Below are positions 9,220 through 18,512 of a stretch of 64,000 bases of DNA, piece after piece. Source of the DNA: Chryseobacterium taichungense (GTDB lineage: Bacteria; Bacteroidota; Bacteroidia; Flavobacteriales; Weeksellaceae); assembly GCF_900109935.1 (NCBI RefSeq), contig NZ_FOBV01000001.1:744001-808000 (forward strand), written 5' to 3'. Made by a program: the position numbers and the translations under genes. The notes beneath the pieces were generated by a model. The model was given only the letters and a program-made list of their open reading frames with translations, ran no database searches and was not told the origin of the DNA. Positions within the stretch are counted from its first letter, which is position 1. The number at the start of each line of letters is the position of its first letter.

Positions 9220-9980
9220 TGATTTTGTATTTCACTGTTGCTGTATTGCTTTTTGTGGTCGTTTATTTCCGGCTTTATCTTTATTTATTCCCCAAAAACC
9301 GGCTGGTTATTTTAATGTATCATCAGATTGCAGAAAGGAGCACTGAAGATCTTACAGTAAGTGTAAAAAATCTTGAGGAACAATTTAAATATATAAGCAA
9401 AAAAAAATATAATCCTAAGTTCTTTAACGAGTTACATACTCCGTCCAAAAGAAGTATCATTATCACATTTGATGACGGGTATAAAAATAATGAGGTCTAC
9501 CTTCCTGCTTTATTGGAAAAATATAAACTGAAAGCAACCATATTCATCCCCACAGAATTTATTCAGAAAGGATATAAAGATAATGAAATGATGACTTTTG
9601 AAGACATCAGAAATCTCGACAGGGATTATTTTGAAATTGCCCTTCACAGCCATTCTCATCAAAACTTCAGAAATGTTTCTGCTGACTTTATAGAAAATGA
9701 TCTTCAAAAAAATATGCAGATTCTCGATAATGAAAATATACAATATTCAAAAGTCATAGCCTATCCTTATGGGAAATATCCTAAAAAAAATCCGGAAAAA
9801 GCTGCTGTTTTTTCAGTTTTAAAACAATTAGGTATTCTTTATGCCCTAAGAATCGGGAATAAAATCAACTATTTTCCTTCACAAAATCCTTACGAATTGT
9901 GCAGAATAGATATAAAAGGAAAAGACACGCTGATACATTTCAAATTAAAACTTATCTTTGGTAGATTAAAAATGTTTTAG
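9216..9980 (+). CDS. Membrane-anchored polysaccharide deacetylase (NodB family)
   Basis: This 254-residue protein has an N-terminal membrane anchor at about residues 3-27 and a NodB homology domain. ITFDDGY near residue 85 gives the catalytic and first metal-binding aspartates, and HSHSHQNF near residue 143 gives the metal histidines. Such enzymes remove N-acetyl or O-acetyl groups from glycans. It sits between two WaaE-like glycosyltransferase genes and overlaps the first by 4 bases, suggesting that it modifies a sugar of the surface glycan made by this cluster. Confidence 0.85.
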   Translation: MMILYFTVAVLLFVVVYFRLYLYLFPKNRLVILMYHQIAERSTEDLTVSVKNLEEQFKYISKKKYNPKFFNELHTPSKRSIIITFDDGYKNNEVYLPALLEKYKLKATIFIPTEFIQKGYKDNEMMTFEDIRNLDRDYFEIALHSHSHQNFRNVSADFIENDLQKNMQILDNENIQYSKVIAYPYGKYPKKNPEKAAVFSVLKQLGILYALRIGNKINYFPSQNPYELCRIDIKGKDTLIHFKLKLIFGRLKMF

Positions 9981-10019
9981 GAAAAGATAAATTAATTGGT
10001 AATGACAGAACATGGTGTG

Positions 10020-10766
10020 ATGAATGTAAGCGGCTTAATCATAACCTATAACGAAGAAAAAAACATTCAGGAAGTACTGGAATGCTTTGATTTCTGTGAC
10101 GAAATAATCGTGGTAGATTCATTCAGTACAGACAAAACTGTAGAGATTGCACAAAAATTTCCTAAAGTAAGGGTCATTCAAAATCGATTTGAAGATTTTA
10201 CAAAGCAGAGAAATATTGCATTAGACGCCGCAAAAAACGATTGGGTATTATTTCTTGATGGGGATGAAAGAATCACTGCTCCATTAAAAAAAGAAATTAT
10301 AGAAGAGCTCAAAAAACCTGTTCCAAAAGACGCTTATTATTTTTACCGGAAATTTTACTTTGCTGAAAAACCCATTCATTACTCAGGGACACAGACAGAC
10401 AAGAATTTCAGGCTTTTCAGAAAATCTAAAGCGCGATATATCACTGGAAAAAAGGTTCATGAAACATTGCACGTTAACGGAACTACCAGCGAAATGAAAA
10501 ATAAGCTCCTGCACTTTTCCGTTAATGATTATGAATCTTATAAAACAAAAATGATCCATTACGGAGTTTTAAAAGGCCAGGAATTGGCAGCAAGAGGAAA
10601 AAAGTATAATCGTATCACTCAATATTCCAAAACAGCTTTTAAATTTTTTAAGGCATACATTTTGCGTTTAGGTATTCTTGACGGAAAAGAAGGCTACCAG
10701 CTTTCTTATCTGCAATCCTTAAGTGTTTTTGAAACTTATGAATCATTAAAAAAGGAACAAAACTAA
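10020..10766 (+). CDS. Glycosyltransferase family 2, WaaE/KdtX-like
   Basis: This protein is about 248 residues long and opens with NVSGLIITYNEEKNI, followed by IIVVDSFSTDKT, the metal-binding FLDGDERI and a FRLFRKSKARY segment that aligns with the gene at 8434. Frames upstream open with TTG at 9996 and ATG at 10002. I prefer the ATG at 10020 because it matches the length of the paralogue's N-terminus, but the ATG at 10002 is possible. It is probably in one operon with its neighbours, 39 bases after the deacetylase. Confidence 0.82.
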   Translation: MNVSGLIITYNEEKNIQEVLECFDFCDEIIVVDSFSTDKTVEIAQKFPKVRVIQNRFEDFTKQRNIALDAAKNDWVLFLDGDERITAPLKKEIIEELKKPVPKDAYYFYRKFYFAEKPIHYSGTQTDKNFRLFRKSKARYITGKKVHETLHVNGTTSEMKNKLLHFSVNDYESYKTKMIHYGVLKGQELAARGKKYNRITQYSKTAFKFFKAYILRLGILDGKEGYQLSYLQSLSVFETYESLKKEQN

Positions 10767-10770
10767 GTGA

Positions 10771-11760
10771 ATGAAAATTTGTGTAATTAGTTTCGATTTT
10801 TGGGGATATGATTACTATATTGTTGACACGCTGCGTTCTAAAAATATAGATGCCCGACACATTAAAATAAGCGACGTAACGCATTCTAATTTTAGTGAAA
10901 GGGCAACCAATGCCGTAAGCAAAATTTTCCTTAATAAAAACCTGAAGACAGAAAAAAGACAAAGATTTGTCATTGATTCCCTTGAGCAACTGGGATATCA
11001 GGATCAGATTCTAGTCATGAATCCTGATACTTTTGATCTTTCTACTCTTCAGGAAATCAGAAAATATACCGGGCGTCTTATTACTTATCTTTATGACAGC
11101 CTTGACAGGGTTCCGGTTGATGAAAAAAAGCTTGAACTTTTCGACAAAATTTTCTCATTTGATATTGCCGATGTGGAGAATTACGGTTTCGAAAAATTGA
11201 CAAATTACATTTATATGCCGCTCACCCGATGTGAGAAACAAAGACCTGAGATGGACTTGTTTTACATCACTTCTTATGACAATAAAAGAGTGGAATTTAT
11301 TAAGCTTTTAACTAAAAAATTGCTGGAATTGAAACTGAAATTTCAGATTATTGTTATTGGGAAAAAAGGCTGGAAACATCAGTTGAAAAATGCATTCTTT
11401 AAAATTCCGGAAAATCTGCACATTATTTTCAGCATAAAAAAAATAAGTCATAAAAAGCTTCCTGAATATTACAAAAATTCGCGAGCTTTGCTTGATCTTA
11501 CCCGTGAAAACCAATATGGACTGAGTTTCAGGGTTTTTGAAGCAATGGCTTTAGAAAAGAAGATTATTACTGATAATGAATGGATTAGAGATTATGACTT
11601 TTACAATCCGCAGAATATTTTGGTTTTAAATGAAACCTGCAGTAATCTTGAAAAATCCTTCTTTGAGACACCCTATGAGAAAATTCCTGAGGAGATTTAT
11701 CATAAATACACGTTGGATCATTGGACAGATAAAGTGTTCGGGCTCAATAAAAAAACTTAA
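10771..11760 (+). CDS. CgeB-like glycosyltransferase (GT-B type), copy 1
   Basis: This 329-residue protein has an N-terminal Rossmann-like start (KICVISFDFWGYDYY) and a C-terminal half with LDLTRENQYGLSFRVFEAMALEKKIITDN. That resembles the donor-binding half of GT-B enzymes and of CgeB-like proteins. It ends with DFYNPQNILVL. The same architecture, including GLSxRxFEA, a DN and DFYxPxNIxV, recurs at 13991-14971, so the two are paralogues. The sugar transferred is unknown. It lies 4 bases after the preceding gene. Confidence 0.68.
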   Translation: MKICVISFDFWGYDYYIVDTLRSKNIDARHIKISDVTHSNFSERATNAVSKIFLNKNLKTEKRQRFVIDSLEQLGYQDQILVMNPDTFDLSTLQEIRKYTGRLITYLYDSLDRVPVDEKKLELFDKIFSFDIADVENYGFEKLTNYIYMPLTRCEKQRPEMDLFYITSYDNKRVEFIKLLTKKLLELKLKFQIIVIGKKGWKHQLKNAFFKIPENLHIIFSIKKISHKKLPEYYKNSRALLDLTRENQYGLSFRVFEAMALEKKIITDNEWIRDYDFYNPQNILVLNETCSNLEKSFFETPYEKIPEEIYHKYTLDHWTDKVFGLNKKT

Positions 11761-11762
11761 GA

Positions 11763-12953
11763 ATGGGAATTATAAAGAAAATAAAAAAACACTTCAGAAG
11801 AAAAGAAAAACTTAAAGCTCTTGGTACACAGGAGATCATCAACATAACATCTTTTGACCCATCCAGAAAAACCATCCTGTTTGTATCCAGAGACTTCCCT
11901 ACTCATGATAAAGATTCAGGGTCTAACAGACTCAAAGAAATTATTTTAATCTACAAAGATTTAGGCTATAACTGCATTTTATTTGCGCCTAATATGTTTG
12001 AAGATGATACTTATGTAAAATTCTATGAACAAAAAGATATTATTGTATTTGTAGAAAATAATAAGTTCAACACTATTTATGATTTTATTACTGTTTTCAG
12101 AAAAATAGACTTCGTTTGGTTTAATGGTCCACTCGCATTAAATTTATTTTACAAAAAGATGAAAGCGATCTTGCCACATGCAAAATTCATGTATGATATG
12201 GTAGACATTCATTTTTTACGTTATAAAAGGGCTATCGAAATAGAACCAAACCGGATTTCATTAAAGAAAAAATATAAGCACTTCTTCCACCTGGAAACAG
12301 TTGTTGCACCTCAGCTTGACTATATCATTGCCATTTCTGATAAGGAAAAGGAGATCATGAGCCAATATGCGGATAAAAATAAGATCATCACTATCTCTAA
12401 CATCCATTATCCTAAAATTGATATTTCTGAAAGAAAGGATTTTGCAAAGAGCGAGGGAATTATTTTCATAGGATCCATTCACGAACCCAATATTGATGCT
12501 GTAAAATTTCTTTACGATAAAATAATGCCATTGGTCTGGAAGGAAAATCCTGAACTTGAAGTGAGTGTCATCGGGAATGTAGCCGAAAAGCTTGATATTA
12601 AACAATATCCTAAATTCAAATTTTTAGGTTTTGTGGAAAGTATTGAAGATCATTTTATGAGCTCCAGGCTCATGGTAGCGCCATTGCGATTTGGTGCCGG
12701 AGTAAAGGGCAAGATCGGACAGGCATTCGAGTATTTCCTGCCGGTCGTCACTACAGACATCGGGGCAGAAGGAATGCAGCTGGAAAACGATAAAAATGTA
12801 TTGATTGCCAATGAAGAGAAATCCTTTGCAGAAGCGATTATCCGCCTGAATAAAAATGAAAAGCTATGGAATATGCTTCGAGAACATTCCGTTGACAGTC
12901 TGAAACCGTTTTCAATTGCAGCAGTGAGTGAAACCCTGAAAAAAATTAATTAA
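11763..12953 (+). CDS. Glycosyltransferase group 1 (GT4-like)
   Basis: This 396-residue GT-B glycosyltransferase shows FVSRDFPTHDKDSGSNR near residue 40, YDMVDIHFLR near 145, SNIHYP near 220, and the donor-site block APLRFGAGVKGKIGQAFEY near 310 followed by TTDIGAEGM. It aligns closely with the C-terminal half of the fusion protein at 14988-17057. It starts 2 bases after the preceding stop and is followed 1 base later by the next gene, so it is operonic. Confidence 0.83.
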   Translation: MGIIKKIKKHFRRKEKLKALGTQEIINITSFDPSRKTILFVSRDFPTHDKDSGSNRLKEIILIYKDLGYNCILFAPNMFEDDTYVKFYEQKDIIVFVENNKFNTIYDFITVFRKIDFVWFNGPLALNLFYKKMKAILPHAKFMYDMVDIHFLRYKRAIEIEPNRISLKKKYKHFFHLETVVAPQLDYIIAISDKEKEIMSQYADKNKIITISNIHYPKIDISERKDFAKSEGIIFIGSIHEPNIDAVKFLYDKIMPLVWKENPELEVSVIGNVAEKLDIKQYPKFKFLGFVESIEDHFMSSRLMVAPLRFGAGVKGKIGQAFEYFLPVVTTDIGAEGMQLENDKNVLIANEEKSFAEAIIRLNKNEKLWNMLREHSVDSLKPFSIAAVSETLKKIN

Positions 12954-12954
12954 G

Positions 12955-13986
12955 ATGAGTCTTTCGGTAAGCATTATTGTACCATGTTATAACGCTTCGC
13001 ATTACATTGCAGATGTTCTTATGAGCATTCAGAATCAGACTTATAAAAACATTCAGTGTATTTTAATTAATGATGGAAGCACAGATAATACGTGGGAAAT
13101 TATCAAAAGCTTTTCGGATGAAAGGTTCGAAATGTATAATCAGGAAAATAAAGGACTATCAGACACGAGGAATTTCGGGATAGAAAAAGCTAAAGGTGAC
13201 TTCATTTTTTTCTGTGACAGCGACGATCTTCTTCCTCCAAAAGCAATTGAAACGCTCATTTCTGCTTACACCGGCAAAGAAGATATTATTATCGGTAAAA
13301 CAGCAACTTATGCATGGAATAAGAAAGAAAATATTTCATTTTTGCCACATCCCGGCAAACAACAAATCATTTCCAACAACAATTCTGAAGTTCTTTTAAA
13401 AAATATTAACGAAGGCTTAAGCCCGATTGCTCAGAATAAACTTTATAAAAGATCATTTATAACAGAAAACAACCTGAAATTTCTAAGCGGAATTTATCAT
13501 GAAGATGAACTGTGGTTCTTCGAAACGATGTTCAGAGCTCAAAATGTAGTTTTCATTCCGGAAATCACTTATCTCTACACCGTAGATAATGCGCAATCGA
13601 TCACCAAAAAGAAAAGCGATAAAAATCTTTTAGGATATCTGAGCGTGATTAAAACCATTTATCATAATTATTATCTGAAATATCCCGACAGGAATATTAA
13701 TGCATATTATATTGCCTATCTTAAGAAAATTATCATCGGAAACTTTAAATACGATTCTAATTATTCTGAGGAAGCTGTGCTGGAAATGGAGAAAACTTTC
13801 GAAGAAGTAAATCCTGCATTTAGTGACCATATTAATTTGAAAAATATTGATAAGGCTTACTTTAAATACCTTAATAGCATCAGCCTGAAAAGCAGTGATG
13901 CTATCAAAAAAGAATATTTTAACCGTCCTGTCAACAGTCTGAGAAAGCATTTTAAGATCATAATGTTCCGCCTTTTTAATTCCTAA
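12955..13986 (+). CDS. Glycosyltransferase family 2
   Basis: This 343-residue protein has an N-terminal GT-A domain with SIIVPCYNASHYI, LINDGSTDNT and the metal-binding FFCDSDDLLPP near residue 88, then a YHEDELWF segment in the acceptor region. The roughly 100 C-terminal residues are helical and less conserved. This is the common form in capsule and O-antigen clusters. It is packed tightly between the GT4-like gene and the second CgeB-like gene. Confidence 0.85.
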   Translation: MSLSVSIIVPCYNASHYIADVLMSIQNQTYKNIQCILINDGSTDNTWEIIKSFSDERFEMYNQENKGLSDTRNFGIEKAKGDFIFFCDSDDLLPPKAIETLISAYTGKEDIIIGKTATYAWNKKENISFLPHPGKQQIISNNNSEVLLKNINEGLSPIAQNKLYKRSFITENNLKFLSGIYHEDELWFFETMFRAQNVVFIPEITYLYTVDNAQSITKKKSDKNLLGYLSVIKTIYHNYYLKYPDRNINAYYIAYLKKIIIGNFKYDSNYSEEAVLEMEKTFEEVNPAFSDHINLKNIDKAYFKYLNSISLKSSDAIKKEYFNRPVNSLRKHFKIIMFRLFNS

Positions 13987-13990
13987 ATAA

Positions 13991-14971
13991 ATGATGAATA
14001 AAGAAAAATTTCTTCTGGTGATGCCTGATTATTCGGATTTTCCACAACTTTTTTTAGACAACCTGAAAAGTATCGGCTTTGAGCCTTTTCTCATTACCGA
14101 TAAGGTTTCAAAATTTAAATATAAAGGCCTGGAAAGTATCAAGAATTTCTTTATTAAAAACATGTTCAGAAATAAAGAATACAAACAAAGCCTCATCAAA
14201 CGTCATTTACTTGAAGAGCTTGAACGTAACTTTTCATCCATAGAAGGTAAGCTCGATTATATTCTGGTCATACGCCCCGATAACTTTCCGGTTTCATTTA
14301 TCAAAAAACTGAAAACAAAAACTTCAAAATTAATTGCTTACCAATGGGATGGTATCGAAAAATTCCCGGAAATTAAAAAGTATTTCGCTCTGTTTGATAC
14401 TTTTTTCTGTTTTGAAAAGGTAGAAAATCAGGCCAATATTAAACCTATTACCAATTTTTATTTTGATCATCTTCCTTCTTTCTATAAAAAATACAATACA
14501 GAAAGTCCGAGGCTTTATTTTGTAGGATTATACTGGAAAAGCAGGGAAACAAAAATCGACACATTCATTGATAAGGTGTCCGGACTGAATGTTGACCTTT
14601 CAATATTCATTCAGTATTTCCAAGAACCGGAGAAGAAAAATACCAAAATCACTTATATTAAAAACAGGATCACATTTGAAGACAATCTGGAATTCGTTAA
14701 AAATTCTGACATCCTTCTCGACTTTGTAGATCCTTTACACAATGGTCTTTCCATAAGATTTTTCGAAGCATTATATTATAAGAAAAAGGTGATTAGCGAC
14801 AACATAATGGTAAAAAATTATGACTTTTACCATCCGGACAATATCTTTGTTGTTGAAAATAAAAATTATCAAAACATTGAAAAGTTCTTAAAAAAGCCAT
14901 ATCATGATCTGCCTGAAGATATTGTTAAAAAATACGGTTTTAGTAATTGGATCAGGGAGATTATACAATAA
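13991..14971 (+). CDS. CgeB-like glycosyltransferase (GT-B type), copy 2
   Basis: This 326-residue protein is a paralogue of the gene at 10771-11760. Shared landmarks include a lysine-rich region near residue 50, a YILVIRPDNFPV-type segment, GLSIRFFEALYYKKKVISDN and DFYHPDNIFVVEN near the C-terminus. It is the last plus-strand gene of this run and converges on the fusion gene across 16 bases with no visible terminator hairpin. The substrate is unknown. Confidence 0.66.
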   Translation: MMNKEKFLLVMPDYSDFPQLFLDNLKSIGFEPFLITDKVSKFKYKGLESIKNFFIKNMFRNKEYKQSLIKRHLLEELERNFSSIEGKLDYILVIRPDNFPVSFIKKLKTKTSKLIAYQWDGIEKFPEIKKYFALFDTFFCFEKVENQANIKPITNFYFDHLPSFYKKYNTESPRLYFVGLYWKSRETKIDTFIDKVSGLNVDLSIFIQYFQEPEKKNTKITYIKNRITFEDNLEFVKNSDILLDFVDPLHNGLSIRFFEALYYKKKVISDNIMVKNYDFYHPDNIFVVENKNYQNIEKFLKKPYHDLPEDIVKKYGFSNWIREIIQ

Positions 14972-14987
14972 GAAATATTCAGAAGCT

Positions 14988-17057
14988 CTAATTATTTTCA
15001 AATCCTAAATATTCAAACATCTTTTTGATATTTTTTTCCTGCTGATCTACAGAAAATTTTGCGAGTGGCTTAGGACTATTTTGATGAAGGGTATTCCAGA
15101 GCCCTTCATTATGGTAAAGTTCAAGGATTTTATCAGCAAAAACTTGGGCATTATTCTCCGATACCAATGCTGTTTCCCGATCTACAAGCCCCATTCCTTC
15201 TGCACCAATAAAAGTTGTTATCACCGGCAAGGCAAATTCCAGAGCCTGCCCTATTTTACCTTTCACTCCTGCTCCATATCGTAAAGGTGCTACAAAAATT
15301 CTTGAATTTTCAAACCAGTAATCAACACTTTTCTGATATCCTAATATACGAAAGTGGTCTGAATTGTATTTTTCTTTTATTTCTTCAGGAAAATCCGGCC
15401 CCAGTATATTAATTTTAATAGTACTGTCTTTAGCCCAAACCAAAGGCATAATGCTTTCATACAGGAATTTCACGGCATCCATATTAGGCATATGATAAAA
15501 ACCACCGATAAATAAAAGATTTTCTCTTTCTGAATATTTTAATTCTTGGGTTTTAACAGGCTCATGAATATTACTAACTGTAAATATTTTTCCATTTTTA
15601 ATACCTTTCTGTGAAACAATTTTCTTTTCCTCATCACTGATGGAGACAACGACGTCTGCCTTTTGCATCGCAGTATATTCTGTTTCACGAAAGAATTCCA
15701 TTTCTTTTTTACGGTTTTTTGTAATGGGGATATATTCGTTTTCTCTCTCCATTCTCAAATAATGAAGATCTACCATGTCATATATAATTTTCTGCCCGGA
15801 AAGTTTATCTTTAATTTTTTTATACCAAAAATCAAAACCCGTAGGTCTAAAAATCCAGACAATATCCACAAAATGGAGAGCTTCGTGTACCTGATCACTA
15901 ATCTTAACTATTTTATCCTGTGTATTGACAAAATCTTTACACACTTCAACGCCAATACTTCTGAAAAAATGCACATATATATCGTCATCTTCATTAAGCT
16001 GTTTAACCGCTAAAATTATCCTGTGATGATTTTTCTGAAGAATTTTAATAATTTCCAGAAATCTCCTAGATCCCGAATCTTTATCAGGCTTCGGTATAAA
16101 CTCTTCAAGAATTAAAATGTTTGGCTTTTTATAAAAAGCGTTTAAATTATTCGTATTTTCTTTATCAAGATACCTTTTGTTGGTAAAATATTTATTCCAT
16201 CTACTCATAAAGGTTTCCCTGTTTCTCTGAAGCAGAAGTTCTTTGCTATTATCTTTTCCCGTATAAGAAATATTTTCAAAATGTATAATTTCTGAAGACG
16301 GCTGATAATAAATATCCAGACCTTGCTCATATTTCAAACGCTGACAAAGATCTGTTTCTTCATAGTAAGCAGGAAGAAAGGCTTCATCCAGGAGATTAAC
16401 GTTTCCTTGTACATCTAATTTATGAAACAGCAAACTGCATCCGGAGCAATAATCTACCTTTCTTAAGAAATTATACTTTGGAGTATCAATAGCTTCACCC
16501 CTTCCCAAATTTACAATTTCAGTGTTTTCAAAAATAAGGCAACCAGCTTCCTGCAGGGTGTTATCCGCAAAGATCATTTTGGAGCCTACCGCACCCACTT
16601 TATCTTTACTGCTGAAAACATTCAGAAGGCTTGACAAATAATTTTCCTGAACTTCAACATCGTTGTTTAGCAGATATACATATTTTCCTTTTGCTTCTTC
16701 AATACCCTTATTAACGTTTTTAAGAAATCCCAGGTTTTCCGGATTATCAATGACTGTTATTCCTTTAATTTTCTTTAGATAATCTAAAGTATCATCCGTA
16801 CTTTTATCATTGATGATGATAATTTCTTTTTGAATGTCCCGGTCATATTGATCTAATGTATAGAGGCAATTTAGCGTGTACCTTATTTGGTTGTAAACAG
16901 GGATAATAATGGAAACTTCAGGATTTTTGCATGCAATGAAATCAAAAGTATAATTTTTAAAAAAATCTAAATCATAATGATTAATCTTAAGTTTTCTCTT
17001 ATTTCTAATAAAATTACGATCCTTGATTTTATTTTTAAAAAATCTTTTAATTCCCAT
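14988..17057 (-). CDS. Two-domain glycosyltransferase, GT2 fused to GT4-like
   Basis: This is a 689-residue bifunctional enzyme. Residues about 45-290 form a GT2 domain (SIIIPVYNQIRY, IINDKSTDDT, LLNNDVEV, and PAYYEETDLCQRL in the acceptor loop, as in rhamnosyltransferases). Residues about 315-685 form a GT-B domain with DKDSGSRR, YDMVDLHYLR, SNIHEP and APLRYGAGVKGKIGQALEF, matching the stand-alone gene at 11763. It is the only glycosyltransferase of the cluster on the minus strand. Such fusions commonly add two sugars in succession. Confidence 0.83.
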   Translation of the reverse strand: MGIKRFFKNKIKDRNFIRNKRKLKINHYDLDFFKNYTFDFIACKNPEVSIIIPVYNQIRYTLNCLYTLDQYDRDIQKEIIIINDKSTDDTLDYLKKIKGITVIDNPENLGFLKNVNKGIEEAKGKYVYLLNNDVEVQENYLSSLLNVFSSKDKVGAVGSKMIFADNTLQEAGCLIFENTEIVNLGRGEAIDTPKYNFLRKVDYCSGCSLLFHKLDVQGNVNLLDEAFLPAYYEETDLCQRLKYEQGLDIYYQPSSEIIHFENISYTGKDNSKELLLQRNRETFMSRWNKYFTNKRYLDKENTNNLNAFYKKPNILILEEFIPKPDKDSGSRRFLEIIKILQKNHHRIILAVKQLNEDDDIYVHFFRSIGVEVCKDFVNTQDKIVKISDQVHEALHFVDIVWIFRPTGFDFWYKKIKDKLSGQKIIYDMVDLHYLRMERENEYIPITKNRKKEMEFFRETEYTAMQKADVVVSISDEEKKIVSQKGIKNGKIFTVSNIHEPVKTQELKYSERENLLFIGGFYHMPNMDAVKFLYESIMPLVWAKDSTIKINILGPDFPEEIKEKYNSDHFRILGYQKSVDYWFENSRIFVAPLRYGAGVKGKIGQALEFALPVITTFIGAEGMGLVDRETALVSENNAQVFADKILELYHNEGLWNTLHQNSPKPLAKFSVDQQEKNIKKMFEYLGFENN

Positions 17058-17119
17058 TTTTAATTTATTATTTTGTCCTGCCTTTTCCAGGTAACGAAAT
17101 TAAGAATTTATTACAAATT

Positions 17120-18004
17120 ATGAGAGACAAAAAGAACATTATCAAAGCAGGATATTTACTATCCTATGACTATTCTTATATTTTCACTTCCGTAAAACAA
17201 ATTTATGATTATGTGGACCATATTGTTATAAGTTATGATGAAAATAATAAAACTTGGGTAGGTAATGATGTATTGATTCCTGAAAGTTTTTTTTCAGAAA
17301 TAAAAAGTCTTGACACGCATAACAAAATTACTTTTTATAAAGATAAATTCTATATTCCGGGGAGCGCTCCTATGGATCTCGAAACAAGGCAGAGAAATAT
17401 GATGGCCGAAAAAATGGGTCTTGGAGGATGGCACATACAAATCGATGGTGATGAATATGCTTACGATTTTGAAAAACTCTCACATTTTCTAAGAAAAAAC
17501 AAATACCTTTTGAAGGATCCGGAAAAAAATCCTATCAATTTTCAGGTAGATTTGGTGACATTATTCAGGAATGATGAAAATGGTTTTTATATTATTGAAC
17601 CGTTTGAAGAAAAATGTCTTTTTATAACTAATTATCCAAAATACAAATATGCCAGAAGGGTAAATACCGGACGTACATTACCCCTACCCTATCTTCTTAT
17701 TCATCAATCATGGGCAAGAAATGAAAATGAAATCCTTGAAAAAATAACGAACTGGGGACATAAAAATGACTTTGATACCATGAAATTTTTCGAATTCTGG
17801 AAAAGTATAAACTCAGAAAATTATACCGACTTTATTGACTTTCATCCATTGACAGCTTCAGACTGGCACAAACTTTCCTTTTTCCCTGCAAAAAATATTG
17901 AAGAATTTATTTCAGCTTTTAAGAAGAAGTTTCCTCAGCCCGAGCTTAAACTTAATCTTTCAAGCACAAGAAAAATCAAGTTATGGCTGAGAAGCCTATT
18001 TTAA
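17120..18004 (+). CDS. Glycosyltransferase-like protein, family uncertain
   Basis: This 294-residue protein has an N-terminal region (IKAGYLLSYDYSYI, VDHIVISYDENN) reminiscent of GT2 enzymes and a DxD-type motif in WHIQIDGDEYAYD near residue 115, preceded by an R-N-M-M-A-E-K-M helix. The C-terminal half is rich in aromatic residues. It diverges from the fusion gene across 62 bases and converges on the cupin gene over a shared terminator. Glycosyltransferase assignment rests on these motifs and the cluster context. Confidence 0.55.
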   Translation: MRDKKNIIKAGYLLSYDYSYIFTSVKQIYDYVDHIVISYDENNKTWVGNDVLIPESFFSEIKSLDTHNKITFYKDKFYIPGSAPMDLETRQRNMMAEKMGLGGWHIQIDGDEYAYDFEKLSHFLRKNKYLLKDPEKNPINFQVDLVTLFRNDENGFYIIEPFEEKCLFITNYPKYKYARRVNTGRTLPLPYLLIHQSWARNENEILEKITNWGHKNDFDTMKFFEFWKSINSENYTDFIDFHPLTASDWHKLSFFPAKNIEEFISAFKKKFPQPELKLNLSSTRKIKLWLRSLF

Positions 18005-18033
18005 AAAGGGCTTGCAGATAAGCATGCCCTTTA
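18003..18033. terminator. Bidirectional terminator
   Basis: AAAGGGC and GCCCTTT form the stem, extended by GC/GC, between the convergent genes at 17120 and 18045. A-run and T-run flank it on both sides. Confidence 0.65.
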
Positions 18034-18044
18034 TTTATAACTAA

Positions 18045-18389
18045 TTAATCTCTATCATACTCATCCTCGATCCTTACGATATCATCTTCCCCAAAATAAG
18101 TTCCGGTCTGCACCTCAATAAACACGACAGGCTTATCGGAAAGATTCATCATTCTATGTTTTGCACCAAGAGGAATAAAAATGCTCTCACCATACTTCAG
18201 GCTGATTTCTTTATCATCAAGTACAACAGTCGCATCGCCTTCAATGATTGTCCATTGTTCCTGTCTTTTGTGATGATATTGGTAAGAAAGCTTTTGACCT
18301 GGATTTACTTCAATTCTTTTTAGTTTATAATTGGGCTCATCTGCCAATACAAAATATTTCCCCCACGGTCTTTCCCCTATTTCTAACAT
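18045..18389 (-). CDS. Mannose-6-phosphate isomerase type II-like cupin
   Basis: This 114-residue single cupin domain matches the C-terminal isomerase domain of bifunctional mannose-1-phosphate guanylyltransferase/phosphomannose isomerase. It shows RPWGKYFVL, the metal motif YQYHHKRQEQWTIIEG and FIPLGAKHRM. It may supply mannose or a related sugar phosphate for the neighbouring glycan genes. The guanylyltransferase domain is absent, so it works alone or with a separate enzyme. Confidence 0.82.
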   Translation of the reverse strand: MLEIGERPWGKYFVLADEPNYKLKRIEVNPGQKLSYQYHHKRQEQWTIIEGDATVVLDDKEISLKYGESIFIPLGAKHRMMNLSDKPVVFIEVQTGTYFGEDDIVRIEDEYDRD

Positions 18390-18412
18390 AATTTACGTCT
18401 TTTTTTATTATA

Positions 18413-18420
18413 CAAAAGTA
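18413..18420 (-). promoter_or_regulatory. Cupin gene promoter minus-7 box
   Basis: TACTTTTG on the minus strand matches TAnnTTTG, 24 bases before the cupin start. Confidence 0.6.
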
Positions 18421-18485
18421 AATATAAGGATTAAAAAACCAAGCAACCGAACCATTAAACATTCTTAAAAACATTTAATTTTAAG

Positions 18486-18493
18486 TAAATTTG
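18486..18493 (+). promoter_or_regulatory. gltX promoter minus-7 box
   Basis: TAAATTTG matches TAnnTTTG, 20 bases before the ATG at 18513. Confidence 0.6.
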
Positions 18494-18512
18494 CACAAAA
18501 TTTAAATTGAAA

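Noticed and set aside
17058..17119. Divergent promoter pair for the GT fusion and the gene at 17120
   Set aside because: No TAnnTTTG box could be found on either strand in the 62-base spacer, so none is claimed.
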